The notes under the pieces: model-generated
The model's input: only the letters and a program-made list of their open reading frames with translations
The model's database searches: none
What the model was told of the DNA's origin: nothing
Part shown: positions 45,484 through 54,947 of the stretch, piece by piece
How positions within the stretch are numbered: the first letter of the stretch is position 1
Layout of the letters: every line of letters begins with the position of its first letter
Assembly: GCF_900112065.1 (NCBI RefSeq)
Contig: NZ_FOKE01000002.1
Coordinates: 1 to 64,000, forward strand
Reading direction: 5' to 3'
Source of the DNA: Cohnella sp. OV330
Lineage (GTDB): Bacteria; Bacillota; Bacilli; Paenibacillales; Paenibacillaceae
DNA: 64,000 bases
Program-made: the position numbers and the translations under genes

Positions 45484-48400
45484 CGGCCAGACGAACGCTT
45501 GGCATCGTCTTGTTGACCGCCGCCCTGCTCCTGCTCCTGCGGACATGGTGGTATGATCATAACCGAATGGCCGCCCACGCCCCCATTCGGGACGGCATCC
45601 TCGACCTGCGCGGAGCGGATTTATCCGCGCAGCGCCCCATCTCGCTCGATGGGCAGTGGGCGTTCTATCCCGCCTCTCTCCCGTCCGAAGACGGAGAGTT
45701 GTCTTCCGGAGAAGCGGCGCGCGTCCTCCTCGACGTCCCCGGCAATTGGCGTCCGGCGCTGGACGCGTCCCGGCTGGCCGTGCTGCCGCCCAACTTCGGC
45801 TTCGGCACCTATCGGCTGCTGATCATGGTCGATCCGCATGAAGGCCGGGACCTGGGCCTGCGCAGCACGCAGACGTACATGTCCTCGGTCATGTACGTCA
45901 ACGGCCGTCGCCTCGGAGGGTCGGGCAGCCCGGCAGCGAACGCTTCCGCGTACACGCCGGGCATCGTCCCCTATTCCGCTTACTTCGAGGATGACGGATC
46001 GGGCGTGATCGATGTCCGCGTCGGCGTCGCGAACTTTTTCGATACGACCGCGGGCGGCATGCGAACGGCTCTGAGCTTCGGGTCGCGCGAGAGCATCGAA
46101 AGGATCGCGCTTGCATCCGCAGGCCTGCAGCTGCTCGTCTGCGTCGTCGCCGGCCTGCACCTGCTGAATGCCGGCCTGCTGTTCCTCGTCGGCTTCCGCA
46201 ATCGGGGCCTGCTGCTCTTCGCTGCGCTTAATGTCTGCACCTTGACGATGGTGCTGTCGCAGGACGATATGCTGCTCGGCAGAATCGCGCCGATCGGCGA
46301 TCCATCCCTTTTGAAGCTGGCGCTGATGATGCCTGCGCTCGTGTTCGCCTCGCTGCTCGCCTTCGCGGCGCACATCCAAGCCGACAGCGGGCGCTACCGG
46401 CTGATTCGCATCTCCGTCGTTTGCTGCCTTGGCATCGCCATTTATTTTTGGATCAATCCGACCATGGACGGCTTCGACAGCGCCTTGAACCTCGTCCTGT
46501 TCCTCGGGGGCGGCGCCGTGCTTTTCTACTATTTATACCGCGCCACGAGGAGTGGCCGACCGGGGGCGATCTACTTGCTCGCGGGCGCGACGGGCGTCTT
46601 TTGCAACGCAGTCGGCGCCTCCACGCAGACCCAGCTCGATTCGACCAAAACCTTTTACGCGTTCGATCTCTTGTTCGCTTTCCTGATGTTCGGCGCCTAT
46701 TGGTTTCGCCATTATGCCATGCTGCTCAAGGACATGCGCGCCGCGACGGACAAGCTCCGACAGGCGGACAAGGAAAAGGACGATTTTCTCGCCAGCACTT
46801 CGCATGAGCTAAAAAATCCGCTGCACGGCATGTTGGGCATCGCCCAATCCGTTCTCGACGGCAGCCGCGCGAAGCTCGACGACCGCAGCCAGCGCAAAAT
46901 CGAGTTGATGCTCTCCGTCGGGCGGCGCATGTCGATGCTGCTCAGCGACTTGATGGACCTGTCCGCCTTTAAGATGAGCGTGATTCGAATCCATCCTGCG
47001 CCGGTCGACCTCCATGCGGTCGTCACCGGCGTGACGGACATGCTCGCCGACATGGCGATAGGCAAAAACCTGCGGATGACGAATCGCATATCGCCGGACT
47101 TCCCGCCCGTGCTCGCTGACGAGAACAGACTAATCCAAATTCTATACAATTTGTTGCACAACGCGTTAAAATTCACCGAACGCGGCACCATTGACGTCAG
47201 CGCCGCCATCGAAGCCGGATATGTCCGGATCGCCGTGGCCGACAGCGGACCGGGCATACCCGCCGAAGCGCTGAACCGGATTTTCGAACCCTACGAGCAG
47301 GGCGCCGCAGGCGCCGCTTATGCCGGCGGGCTCGGCATCGGCCTCAGCATCGGCAAGCAGCTGGCCGCGCTGCATGGCGGCGCGTTGACCGCTTCTTCTT
47401 CGCCCGGCAAAGGCACCGTCTTCACGCTGTCGCTTCCTCATGCGGATTTCGCCGCTTCTTTGCGCCCCCCCTATGAAGAAGCTCTGGAGGAAACGGCTGC
47501 GGCCGCTGACGAGACCGGCGGCGGGCTTGCGTATCGCCTTGAGCGCGCAGAAGCGGAAACGGAGGTCGCGAGACAGGGAAAGATCCGTATTCTTGCCGTC
47601 GACGACGATCCGGTGAATTTGGACGTGCTCGAAGGGCTGCTATCGCCGGAGGGCTACGAACTCGCGACGGCGAGGAGCGCCAAGGATGCGCTTTTAAGGT
47701 TAGAACAGGGAAAATGGGACCTGCTCATCAGCGACGTCATGATGCCGAACATGTCGGGCTACGAACTTACCCGAATCGTTCGAAGCAGATTCCCCCTGGC
47801 GGAGCTGCCGATTCTTCTGCTCACCGCGCGCAATCATCCGGAGGATATCGCCTCCGGGTTTCGCGCAGGCGCGAACGATTATCTCGCCAAGCCGGTCGAG
47901 CCGACGGAGCTCAGGTACCGCGTCAAGGCGCTCACCGACCTCCGGCAGTCCGTCCGCGAGCGTCTCCGGTTCGAAGCCGCCTGGCTTCAAGCGCAGATCC
48001 AGCCGCACTTCCTGTTCAATACGCTCAATACGATCGCCGCGCTCGGCGAGGTCGACACGGACCGGATGCGCGCCCTCTTGTTCGAATTCGGCAATTATCT
48101 GAAGGCCAGCTTCGACTTCCGCAATTCGGATCTCCTTGTCCCGCTTGAACGGGAACTCAATCTGGTCAGGTCCTACCTATACATCAAACAGGAACGCTTC
48201 CCCGACCGCATTCGGGTTCAGTGGGACGTCGACGATTCCCAATCGCATGCGCCGGTCCCTCCGCTCTCCGTTCAGACGTTGGTCGAAAACGCGGTCCGGC
48301 ACGGCATTCTAAAGCGCCCGCTTGGAGGGACGGTCTGCATTCGCGCCAAACGAACGGACGGCGGGCTTGAGATCACTATAACCGACGACGGCGCGGGCAT

Positions 48401-48572
48401 CGACGCGTCCACGCTGGAGAGGCTGCAAGACAATCGGCTCGACAAAGAATCAGGCATCGGGCTCATCAACACGGATCGCAGGCTGAGGCAGTTGTTCGGC
48501 ACGGGACTTGCGCTGGAGAGCGGCCCGGACGGCACGACCGTTTCCTTCATCGCCAGAGACATTCGTTCATGA
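45480..48572 (+). CDS. Hybrid sensor kinase with two kinase modules and internal receiver
   Basis: The 1030-residue product has an N-terminal membrane segment, an outside jelly-roll-like sensor (LDGQWAFYP, RLLIMVDPHEGRDLG, MYVNGRRLGGSGSP), seven further membrane spans (about 190-410, the 7TMR-DISM layout), a HisKA domain with His in STSHELKNPLHGMLG (near 441), an ATPase domain, a receiver (Asp in ISDVMMPNMSG, near 753) and then a second, LytS-type kinase unit with QIQPHFLFNTLN (near 842) and its own ATPase (VQTLVENAVRHGI). Such proteins gather several phosphotransfer steps in one chain. The start is the ATG overlapping the regulator's stop; upstream open frame to 45261 is out of context. Confidence 0.9.
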   Translation: MTARRTLGIVLLTAALLLLLRTWWYDHNRMAAHAPIRDGILDLRGADLSAQRPISLDGQWAFYPASLPSEDGELSSGEAARVLLDVPGNWRPALDASRLAVLPPNFGFGTYRLLIMVDPHEGRDLGLRSTQTYMSSVMYVNGRRLGGSGSPAANASAYTPGIVPYSAYFEDDGSGVIDVRVGVANFFDTTAGGMRTALSFGSRESIERIALASAGLQLLVCVVAGLHLLNAGLLFLVGFRNRGLLLFAALNVCTLTMVLSQDDMLLGRIAPIGDPSLLKLALMMPALVFASLLAFAAHIQADSGRYRLIRISVVCCLGIAIYFWINPTMDGFDSALNLVLFLGGGAVLFYYLYRATRSGRPGAIYLLAGATGVFCNAVGASTQTQLDSTKTFYAFDLLFAFLMFGAYWFRHYAMLLKDMRAATDKLRQADKEKDDFLASTSHELKNPLHGMLGIAQSVLDGSRAKLDDRSQRKIELMLSVGRRMSMLLSDLMDLSAFKMSVIRIHPAPVDLHAVVTGVTDMLADMAIGKNLRMTNRISPDFPPVLADENRLIQILYNLLHNALKFTERGTIDVSAAIEAGYVRIAVADSGPGIPAEALNRIFEPYEQGAAGAAYAGGLGIGLSIGKQLAALHGGALTASSSPGKGTVFTLSLPHADFAASLRPPYEEALEETAAAADETGGGLAYRLERAEAETEVARQGKIRILAVDDDPVNLDVLEGLLSPEGYELATARSAKDALLRLEQGKWDLLISDVMMPNMSGYELTRIVRSRFPLAELPILLLTARNHPEDIASGFRAGANDYLAKPVEPTELRYRVKALTDLRQSVRERLRFEAAWLQAQIQPHFLFNTLNTIAALGEVDTDRMRALLFEFGNYLKASFDFRNSDLLVPLERELNLVRSYLYIKQERFPDRIRVQWDVDDSQSHAPVPPLSVQTLVENAVRHGILKRPLGGTVCIRAKRTDGGLEITITDDGAGIDASTLERLQDNRLDKESGIGLINTDRRLRQLFGTGLALESGPDGTTVSFIARDIRS

Positions 48573-48575
48573 AAC

Positions 48576-48620
48576 GCCGGCAACGTCCCTGTAATCGGGA
48601 TGCTGCCGGTTTTTGTTTTC
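48576..48620 (+). terminator. Terminator of the regulator/hybrid kinase pair
   Basis: CCGGCA plus CGTCCC pair with GGGATG plus TGCCGG, each side with one bulged base, followed by TTTTTGTTTT. It lies four bases past the kinase stop. Confidence 0.85.
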
Positions 48621-48693
48621 TAAAATCGGATTTGTTCAGTTTTTGTATAGTTCTGTACTATACAATGCCTGTTAGTGTGGAAATTCGACTGCA

Positions 48694-48992
48694 ATGGAGG
48701 AGGAACGGTTTGAATTGACAGGAACACCGAAGCGCGGCAGGCCCGCGCTGACGCTGACGGCGATTCTCTTGTTAGCCGCGGGAATCGCGCTCGTGCTGTA
48801 TCCGCGCATGTTTCGTGCTGGCTAGCTTCCGGCATTACGTTGAGAAAGACGGTGGCGAACGACGAAATGGTCTTGACCCAAAATTTCGAGTTAACGCGCG
48901 GAGCCAATCCGAACGAAGGAAACTTATTTTTAAACAGAGTTATAGCAGGTATAAACCATATCATTGACGAGCAGATTGCAGCGTCTAACTAG
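48694..48992 (+). pseudogene. Possible frame-broken small membrane protein before the adhesin
   Basis: A frame from TTG 48715 (GGAGGAA upstream; in-frame ATG at 48694) encodes TGTPKRGRPALTLTAILLLA and GIALVLYPRMFRAG, then stops at 48825. It has a basic start and one membrane span. A second frame reads on from about 48840 as LRKTVANDEMVLTQNFEL and ends INHIIDEQIAASN at 48992, overlapping the adhesin's ribosome binding site. Together they look like one protein of about 90 residues split by a frameshift near 48800-48830. It could also be two unrelated short ORFs. The 434 bases between the kinase and the adhesin hold nothing else but the kinase terminator. Confidence 0.3.
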
Positions 48993-49006
48993 GAGGAAAT
49001 GAATTC

Positions 49007-52000
49007 ATGAAGCACAAGGTGGGAATCTGGCTGCTCGCATTTGCCATTCTGGTCAGCGCCATGTTGCCGATCGGCAGATTGAGTGTATGGGCAGACGCTC
49101 CAGATAAGACAAGCGCGCTTACAAATGTGACTGCTGTAGTTAAACAGGGAAGCACGGTTATTAATCCAGGCGACACGATCAACATCAGCAACGGGGATAC
49201 GCTTAGTGTCGAAGTGTCCTTTGGAGTGCCGGTTGCAGGGGATGACCCTACCCCACCAACGGTTGTTGAACTTGGCGACACTGCTAGCTTTGAGTTAAGT
49301 CAAGGATTCATTCTTATGTCGGGAACGTCACTGTCACTAACACACACTAGCGGCAAGAGTATCGGAACCGCGACGCTAGATTCGACTGGCGGATCGGTGA
49401 AAGCCGATATCCTGTTTGATGGAGATAGCGAAATTTTCGACGAAAACGGCGGTTATAATACCGTAAGCGGCGAGTTTTCCGCCCAACTTCGATATGACAA
49501 CTCCGGAAGCGCAGGCGATGAAGGTACTCATACGGTAAAGATTCTTGGCAAGGACTATACCGTGGTCGTCCCTCCGGCTCCGGTCGTCTACAATGTGGCG
49601 AAGTCCGGCGTTGCCGATCTCGCCCATAATAAGATCGATTGGACCGTAACGCTCTCCGCAACCAAGGGCGCAACTGCGGTCGATCTGAAGGATTATGAAT
49701 TCAGCGATGATCTAAGCAATGTGGGGACGTACGTTCCGAGCTCGTTCACGGTAGGCGGCGTTGCCGCCACGCCTGTCGAGACGGGTAGCGTGATAACGTA
49801 TAAATTCCCCGACCCATCCTCGGGTCCGCAGGAGATCAAGTTCAGCACGACGATTCCTGATAACAAGTACTACGTCAATAACGTCAATCAATCGATAAGC
49901 AACACCGCCCAGTTACTCAAAGACAACGCTGTCGTACAAAGCGGGTCCGGAACGGCAAGCTTTATGACGCCAAAGTGGATCGAGAAGACCGGGGCGGCCA
50001 AACATGATCCGGGCAGCGAAGCCACTTATGATCCTGCTGATCAATTCATTACATGGACGATCACGGCGAACAAGGCACAAGCTTCGTTGGATAATCTGAC
50101 GATCACGGACGTACTGCCGAGCGGGCTTGACTTCGTCTCGGCGCAATGGCAGACGTCTACGGATGGCTCGGCCTGGACGCCGGGCACCGTTGTTGGCTCC
50201 GAACCGACGGACGGAAAGTATACGCTCCCCGGAACGACTAGCACGATGGTTCAGCTCGTCATTACGAGCAAGGTGAGCAACACCGGCACGACAGTAGGCA
50301 AAACAACGTTCAACAACGCTGCGACCCTCGATTGGGACAACAAGCCGGGCGGCGTAACGCTGAATACGGGCAACGTCGGCATTGGCATCGGTTACGATGC
50401 GCTGACCAAATCGGGCTCGCTGAATAAAACCACCCGCGAGATTACGTGGACGATCAAGGCCGATGCGAAAAATCAGGCCATTGCCGACATGCGCGTGTAC
50501 GACTTGCTCGTATACGACCCGGCCACGAATCTATCCGGTACGACGGGTTGGCCGACGGGCATCGACACAACGAATGTCACCAAGCGTACGGGCTTGCAAT
50601 ATGTTGCAAGCAGCGGCACGACTACGTCAGGAACGTTGAACGTTATACCGATTTTAGATAATGGCAAGCGGGTTGCCGATTTGATCGAAGTAACCGGGCT
50701 ATCGACAGCTGCGGCGAATACGATTCAATTCAAGACGCTCATCGTGAACCCTGATGTATACGCAGGGAATACTAGCAAAAATGTAGACAACACCGCTTCG
50801 TTGTTCACCAATACGACCAAACTGCGAGATGCGACAGGCTCCGTGACCTACGATAGTCGCACGCTGGCGAAGGAATTGCTGAAGCGCGAGGCACTGGCCG
50901 ACCCGGCCGCGGGGGTCAATTCGCAACGCACGACGAACGCGGCGGAAGGGTTCGATTACGTAGACAAGTCGGTTATCTTCCGACTTAGCGTCAATGCGGA
51001 CGGCCTGGATTTCAACACCGCGAAGGTAGCGAGCAATGAGGCGACGGACGTGCTCGGAACTGCCACGGTTACGGATACGTTGCCGGCTGGCTGGGAGTTC
51101 GCCGACATCGTCCCAGGCGAGCAATATCTGATATTTGCAGGGAATACAGGTTCTGGTTCGTCTTCCGTCGCTGCAGCCAGCACGACGCCGGAAGCTAGCG
51201 TATCCGGATTGACGGCCAACTTCAGCACCGCGGGGCAAGCAACCTTTACGTTCACTCAATTGGACAAGCCTTACGTCATTCTGGTCAAGGCCAAGCCGAC
51301 CGGCACTACGCTTGACGGATACTTCGACAGCAACAAGACGACGACGATCACCAACGCTTTGAATCTTCAAGCAGCTCATTGGACACCTGGAGCATCCCGA
51401 TCGCAGCAGGTATCGATCAAAAGCGAAATTTTAAAGAAATCCTACACCGGCCCGACGAACGGCACGCTGAATTGGTCTGTCGTGTACAACCCTAACGAGC
51501 TAGGGACGACAGGCGAATCCATCGTAGATACGCTCCCGCTCGGACTTGATTTGCGCACGGATGCCATGGGCAAGTTGTTGCTGGATGACGGCAATGGCGT
51601 CAGCTACATTGCCGCCAAAGAGCTGACGCCGCAGCCGGACGGGACGCTGACCGACGGCAGCAATGTTCCGCTTGCCCTAGGTACGAATCTCTTCTACAAT
51701 AACGCCACCAGGGAGCTGCTGTTCAAGATCCCGGACCATAGTAAAGCTTACCGCTTGAGTTACTTGACGGATATTACCGGCGAGATCGGAGGCGTCGTGA
51801 ACCACGCGTCGCTGACGGCCGGTAACGCCGGCGCATCCGAACAACAGATTAATTATGCGATCAGCAACGCGGACAGTTCCGCAACGATGATGCGCGGCGG
51901 CTGGCTGGAAGTGACGAAGACCGACGGATTGACGTCGGCGCCGCTTCTCGGCGCCGAGTTCACGTTGTTCGCGATTGACGGCAGCACGGTCATTCGCAAG

Positions 52001-53932
52001 GCGATCAGCGCCGCTGACGGCAAGTTGAAGATGAAGGCTATACCGAATGGGGACTATGTGCTCCGCGAGACAGCCGCACCTTCCGGCGGCTATACGTTGG
52101 AAGGCATCGACCATACGGTCCATGTGGATACTACGGGCTCGACAGTGGTGACTACCATCGACGGCAAAACCGGAGCAGACACCAATAAGCTGACCGTAGC
52201 GAATCATAAGAACAATACTACAGGCAAGCTCGTCATCTCCAAAACCGTTGCCGGAAACGACGGCGACTTAACCAAGCATTTCGATTTCACCGTTAACTTT
52301 ACCGGGGCGCCGGGCGTATACAACTACACCGGTACAGGCGGCGCAGCGAGCGGTACGATCGCGAGCGGTGGCACGATCTCCCTCTCCCACGGACAGGGGA
52401 TTATCATTGCGGGCTTGCCGGCAGACGCAACCTATAAAGTAACAGAAACGAACTATGCCAATGAAGGATACAAGACGACAAGCGTCGGTGCTGAAGGCGT
52501 CATTGCAGCTGATCAAACGCAGACCGCGGTATTCGTGAACACGAAGGATAAGCCCGGCAACCTGATCATCAGCAAGACGGTAACGGGCAATGACGGAGAC
52601 ACGGCTCAGTTATTCGACTTCACCGTCACCTTGAGCTCGCCGGGCGTATACAATTACACCGGCTCGGGAGGCGCCGCGAACGGCACGATTACGAGCGGAG
52701 GCAAGATCGCACTCGCTGGCGGACAAAGCATCACGATTGCGGGACTGCCTGCAGGCACAACGTATGCTGTAGCCGAAAATGATTACGCTGCTATCGGCTA
52801 TGTAACGACCAAGACGGGCGACGCCGGCACGATCGTAACGAATGATTTCCAATCAGCCGATTTCGTTAACGCGAGAGACGATTGGTTCGGCAGTCTGAAG
52901 ATTAGCAAGACGGTGACGGGTAATGCCGGCGATAAGGCTAAAAAATTCGAATTTACGGTTACCTTGAGCGCACCGGGCGTATACAACTATACCGGTTCGG
53001 GCGGCGCAGGTGACGATACGATCAAGAGCGGAGATACGATCTTGCTGTCTGACGGACAGAGCATTACGATTGAAGGTCTTGCCAAAAACACGACGTATGC
53101 CGTAACCGAAGCCAGCTACGCCGCGGACGGTTACGTAACGACGAAGACGGGGAATACGGGCGCGATTGTCGGAGGCCAGGAGCAATCCAGCGCATTCGTC
53201 AATACCAAGAACGTGTGGTATGCCCCGAGTCAAGGTAGTCTGACGATCAACAAGACGGTAACGGGCAATGGCGGGGACCGCGGGAAGAAGTTCAGCTTCA
53301 AGGTCGTTCTTGACGGCACAAACGCCACTTATAAGTATTCCGGCAGCGGAGGCAACGGAACGATTCAGAGCGGCGGAACGGTAACGCTGGCTCACGGACA
53401 GAGCGTTACGATTGCCGGACTGCCGGCAGGAACGAGTTATACGGTCAGCGAGGAAGATTATGCTGCGGACGGTTACGTAACGACCAGCACGGGATCGACC
53501 GGTACCATCCAAGTGGATGCGACGCAGGTCGCAGATTTCGTGAACAACAAGGAGTCTCAGGAGCCCGAACAGCCTGGCAATGAAGGCAGCGGCGGCGACG
53601 GCGGCGACAATGGAGGCGACGGCGACAATAGCCATAATGGGGGCGATGGCTCCTCCGGAGGATCTACCGACAGTCCGTCGGGCGGATCTACCGACAGTCC
53701 GTCGGGCGGTTCGACCGATACTGACGGCGGTAACGGCGGCACTGACGGCAATTCTGGCACCGCAGACAACGGAAGCCAACAAGGTGCCGGCAGCGGTACG
53801 CCGAAGACAGGCGATAATAACCACAAGCAAGCAGGTCAAATCGGGTTGATCTTCTTCGGGGCTGCCTTGGTCGTTCTGATGTACGCGAATAACGCTGCAC
53901 GGAGAAGAAGCAAGACCGGGAAGCGTCAATAG
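49007..53932 (+). CDS. Large cell-wall-anchored adhesin with Ig-like repeats
   Basis: The 1641-residue product has a signal peptide (MKHKVGIWLLAFAILVSAML), several DUF11/adhesin-like beta domains to about residue 960 (ITWTITANKAQ, NLTITDVLPSGLDFVSA and similar repeats), one SpaA/Cna-B-type domain (about 964-1050), then four tandem repeats of about 111 residues from 1073, 1185, 1296 and 1411 (each opening ISKTV-G-N-GD and ending in a VNT-K-like segment), a Ser/Gly-rich spacer and a sorting signal TPKTG at 1598, a membrane span and an RRRSKTGKRQ tail. It should be linked to peptidoglycan by the next-door sortase. AGGAGGAAAT precedes the ATG. GC content is visibly lower than in flanking genes. 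Confidence 0.9.
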   Translation: MKHKVGIWLLAFAILVSAMLPIGRLSVWADAPDKTSALTNVTAVVKQGSTVINPGDTINISNGDTLSVEVSFGVPVAGDDPTPPTVVELGDTASFELSQGFILMSGTSLSLTHTSGKSIGTATLDSTGGSVKADILFDGDSEIFDENGGYNTVSGEFSAQLRYDNSGSAGDEGTHTVKILGKDYTVVVPPAPVVYNVAKSGVADLAHNKIDWTVTLSATKGATAVDLKDYEFSDDLSNVGTYVPSSFTVGGVAATPVETGSVITYKFPDPSSGPQEIKFSTTIPDNKYYVNNVNQSISNTAQLLKDNAVVQSGSGTASFMTPKWIEKTGAAKHDPGSEATYDPADQFITWTITANKAQASLDNLTITDVLPSGLDFVSAQWQTSTDGSAWTPGTVVGSEPTDGKYTLPGTTSTMVQLVITSKVSNTGTTVGKTTFNNAATLDWDNKPGGVTLNTGNVGIGIGYDALTKSGSLNKTTREITWTIKADAKNQAIADMRVYDLLVYDPATNLSGTTGWPTGIDTTNVTKRTGLQYVASSGTTTSGTLNVIPILDNGKRVADLIEVTGLSTAAANTIQFKTLIVNPDVYAGNTSKNVDNTASLFTNTTKLRDATGSVTYDSRTLAKELLKREALADPAAGVNSQRTTNAAEGFDYVDKSVIFRLSVNADGLDFNTAKVASNEATDVLGTATVTDTLPAGWEFADIVPGEQYLIFAGNTGSGSSSVAAASTTPEASVSGLTANFSTAGQATFTFTQLDKPYVILVKAKPTGTTLDGYFDSNKTTTITNALNLQAAHWTPGASRSQQVSIKSEILKKSYTGPTNGTLNWSVVYNPNELGTTGESIVDTLPLGLDLRTDAMGKLLLDDGNGVSYIAAKELTPQPDGTLTDGSNVPLALGTNLFYNNATRELLFKIPDHSKAYRLSYLTDITGEIGGVVNHASLTAGNAGASEQQINYAISNADSSATMMRGGWLEVTKTDGLTSAPLLGAEFTLFAIDGSTVIRKAISAADGKLKMKAIPNGDYVLRETAAPSGGYTLEGIDHTVHVDTTGSTVVTTIDGKTGADTNKLTVANHKNNTTGKLVISKTVAGNDGDLTKHFDFTVNFTGAPGVYNYTGTGGAASGTIASGGTISLSHGQGIIIAGLPADATYKVTETNYANEGYKTTSVGAEGVIAADQTQTAVFVNTKDKPGNLIISKTVTGNDGDTAQLFDFTVTLSSPGVYNYTGSGGAANGTITSGGKIALAGGQSITIAGLPAGTTYAVAENDYAAIGYVTTKTGDAGTIVTNDFQSADFVNARDDWFGSLKISKTVTGNAGDKAKKFEFTVTLSAPGVYNYTGSGGAGDDTIKSGDTILLSDGQSITIEGLAKNTTYAVTEASYAADGYVTTKTGNTGAIVGGQEQSSAFVNTKNVWYAPSQGSLTINKTVTGNGGDRGKKFSFKVVLDGTNATYKYSGSGGNGTIQSGGTVTLAHGQSVTIAGLPAGTSYTVSEEDYAADGYVTTSTGSTGTIQVDATQVADFVNNKESQEPEQPGNEGSGGDGGDNGGDGDNSHNGGDGSSGGSTDSPSGGSTDSPSGGSTDTDGGNGGTDGNSGTADNGSQQGAGSGTPKTGDNNHKQAGQIGLIFFGAALVVLMYANNAARRRSKTGKRQ

Positions 53933-53936
53933 GAAG

Positions 53937-54743
53937 ATGGCGCGAACGAGCAGAGCGCGATGGGCTTGGCGCCTTTCCATATGGCTGTGCATCGGGGGGC
54001 TGGTCGGTTCCGCATACGTGCTTATATCGGCCAATCGGGAGTATGCGCGCGGCGACAACGCCTACGAACAGGTTAGAAGACTCAAGGAGACGACTCCATC
54101 CTCTGCGCTTTCTTTGATGCCGGAACCCCTCTCGGTTGAGAATCCTGCTCCCGACCCTTGGTCGGGGCAGGACGTGGATTTTGCCGCGCTGGCTCGCGTG
54201 AACCCGGACGTCGTAGCCTGGATTAAGGCACAGGACAGCGTCATCGATTATCCGGTCGTGCAGGGGAAGGATAACAGCTATTACCTCAATCACTTATTCA
54301 CGGGCAAAGCGAACAGCATGGGCAGTCCGTTCGTCGATTACCGGACGCCGGGCGATTTCTCGAGAGCCGTCACGATTATATACGGACATTACATGAAGAA
54401 CGGCTCTATGTTCGCTTCGCTTGCGAAGTATAAGAAGCAGTCCTATTATGACGCTCATCCTGTCATGAATCTGTATACGCCTGACGGCGACTATACAATC
54501 GAATTGTTCGCAGGCATGGTCGCCAACGGGTCGATCGAGTTTCTCCGGCGGGACTTCGACGACGATGATGATTATCTGGCCTATATTGAAACGTTAAAGA
54601 ACGCGTCAACCTTTCAAAGCAACGTGACGGTACGGGCAGACGATCGAATCGTAGCACTCATTACCTGCTCTTACGAGTACAGCAATGCCAGGTACGCGGT
54701 TTTTGGGAAGTTGGTCCCGCATGCGGAAATGAAGCGTCCATAA
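53937..54743 (+). CDS. srtB: Class B-type sortase
   Basis: The 268-residue product has an N-terminal membrane anchor (SIWLCIGGLVGSAYVLISA) and a sortase fold with catalytic His in IIYGHYMKNGSMFASL, Cys in LITCSYEYSNARYAVFG and the Arg of that same segment. Class B sortases include both haem-protein anchoring and pilus or adhesin types; here the only visible substrate is the TPKTG adhesin four bases upstream, so it most likely anchors that protein. The start overlaps no other gene and the unit ends at a strong terminator. Confidence 0.92.
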   Translation: MARTSRARWAWRLSIWLCIGGLVGSAYVLISANREYARGDNAYEQVRRLKETTPSSALSLMPEPLSVENPAPDPWSGQDVDFAALARVNPDVVAWIKAQDSVIDYPVVQGKDNSYYLNHLFTGKANSMGSPFVDYRTPGDFSRAVTIIYGHYMKNGSMFASLAKYKKQSYYDAHPVMNLYTPDGDYTIELFAGMVANGSIEFLRRDFDDDDDYLAYIETLKNASTFQSNVTVRADDRIVALITCSYEYSNARYAVFGKLVPHAEMKRP

Positions 54744-54767
54744 GCGTCGGCAACCGCTATTTGTTTG

Positions 54768-54816
54768 AAAAAAGAACCTCGACCTCCGCAATATCGCGGA
54801 GGTCGAGGTTCTTTTT
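54768..54816. terminator. Terminator of the adhesin/sortase operon
   Basis: A perfect 16-base stem (GAACCTCGACCTCCGC with its complement) with a six-base loop is followed by TTTTTC. A-rich sequence on the other side also lets it act on the minus strand. Confidence 0.92.
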
Positions 54817-54897
54817 CTACGATTGGCCAATTAACTAACAGGAATACTTCATGCGTTTATTCGGTAAACCTCTTCAATCAGGGGCTGTGAGTCGCAC

Positions 54898-54926
54898 TAA
54901 AAAAACCGCCGGCAATTGCGGCGGTT
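54898..54926 (-). terminator. Terminator of aroF
   Basis: On the minus strand ACCGCCGC pairs with GCGGCGGT (one shifted base) around AATTGCC and runs into seven Ts, just after the DAHP synthase stop. Confidence 0.88.
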
Positions 54927-54947
54927 CTGCTCGATTACGGCTATCTA

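Noticed and set aside
52853..54058. 401-codon minus-strand frame opposite the adhesin
   Set aside because: It follows the repeats of the adhesin in reverse and has no independent evidence.
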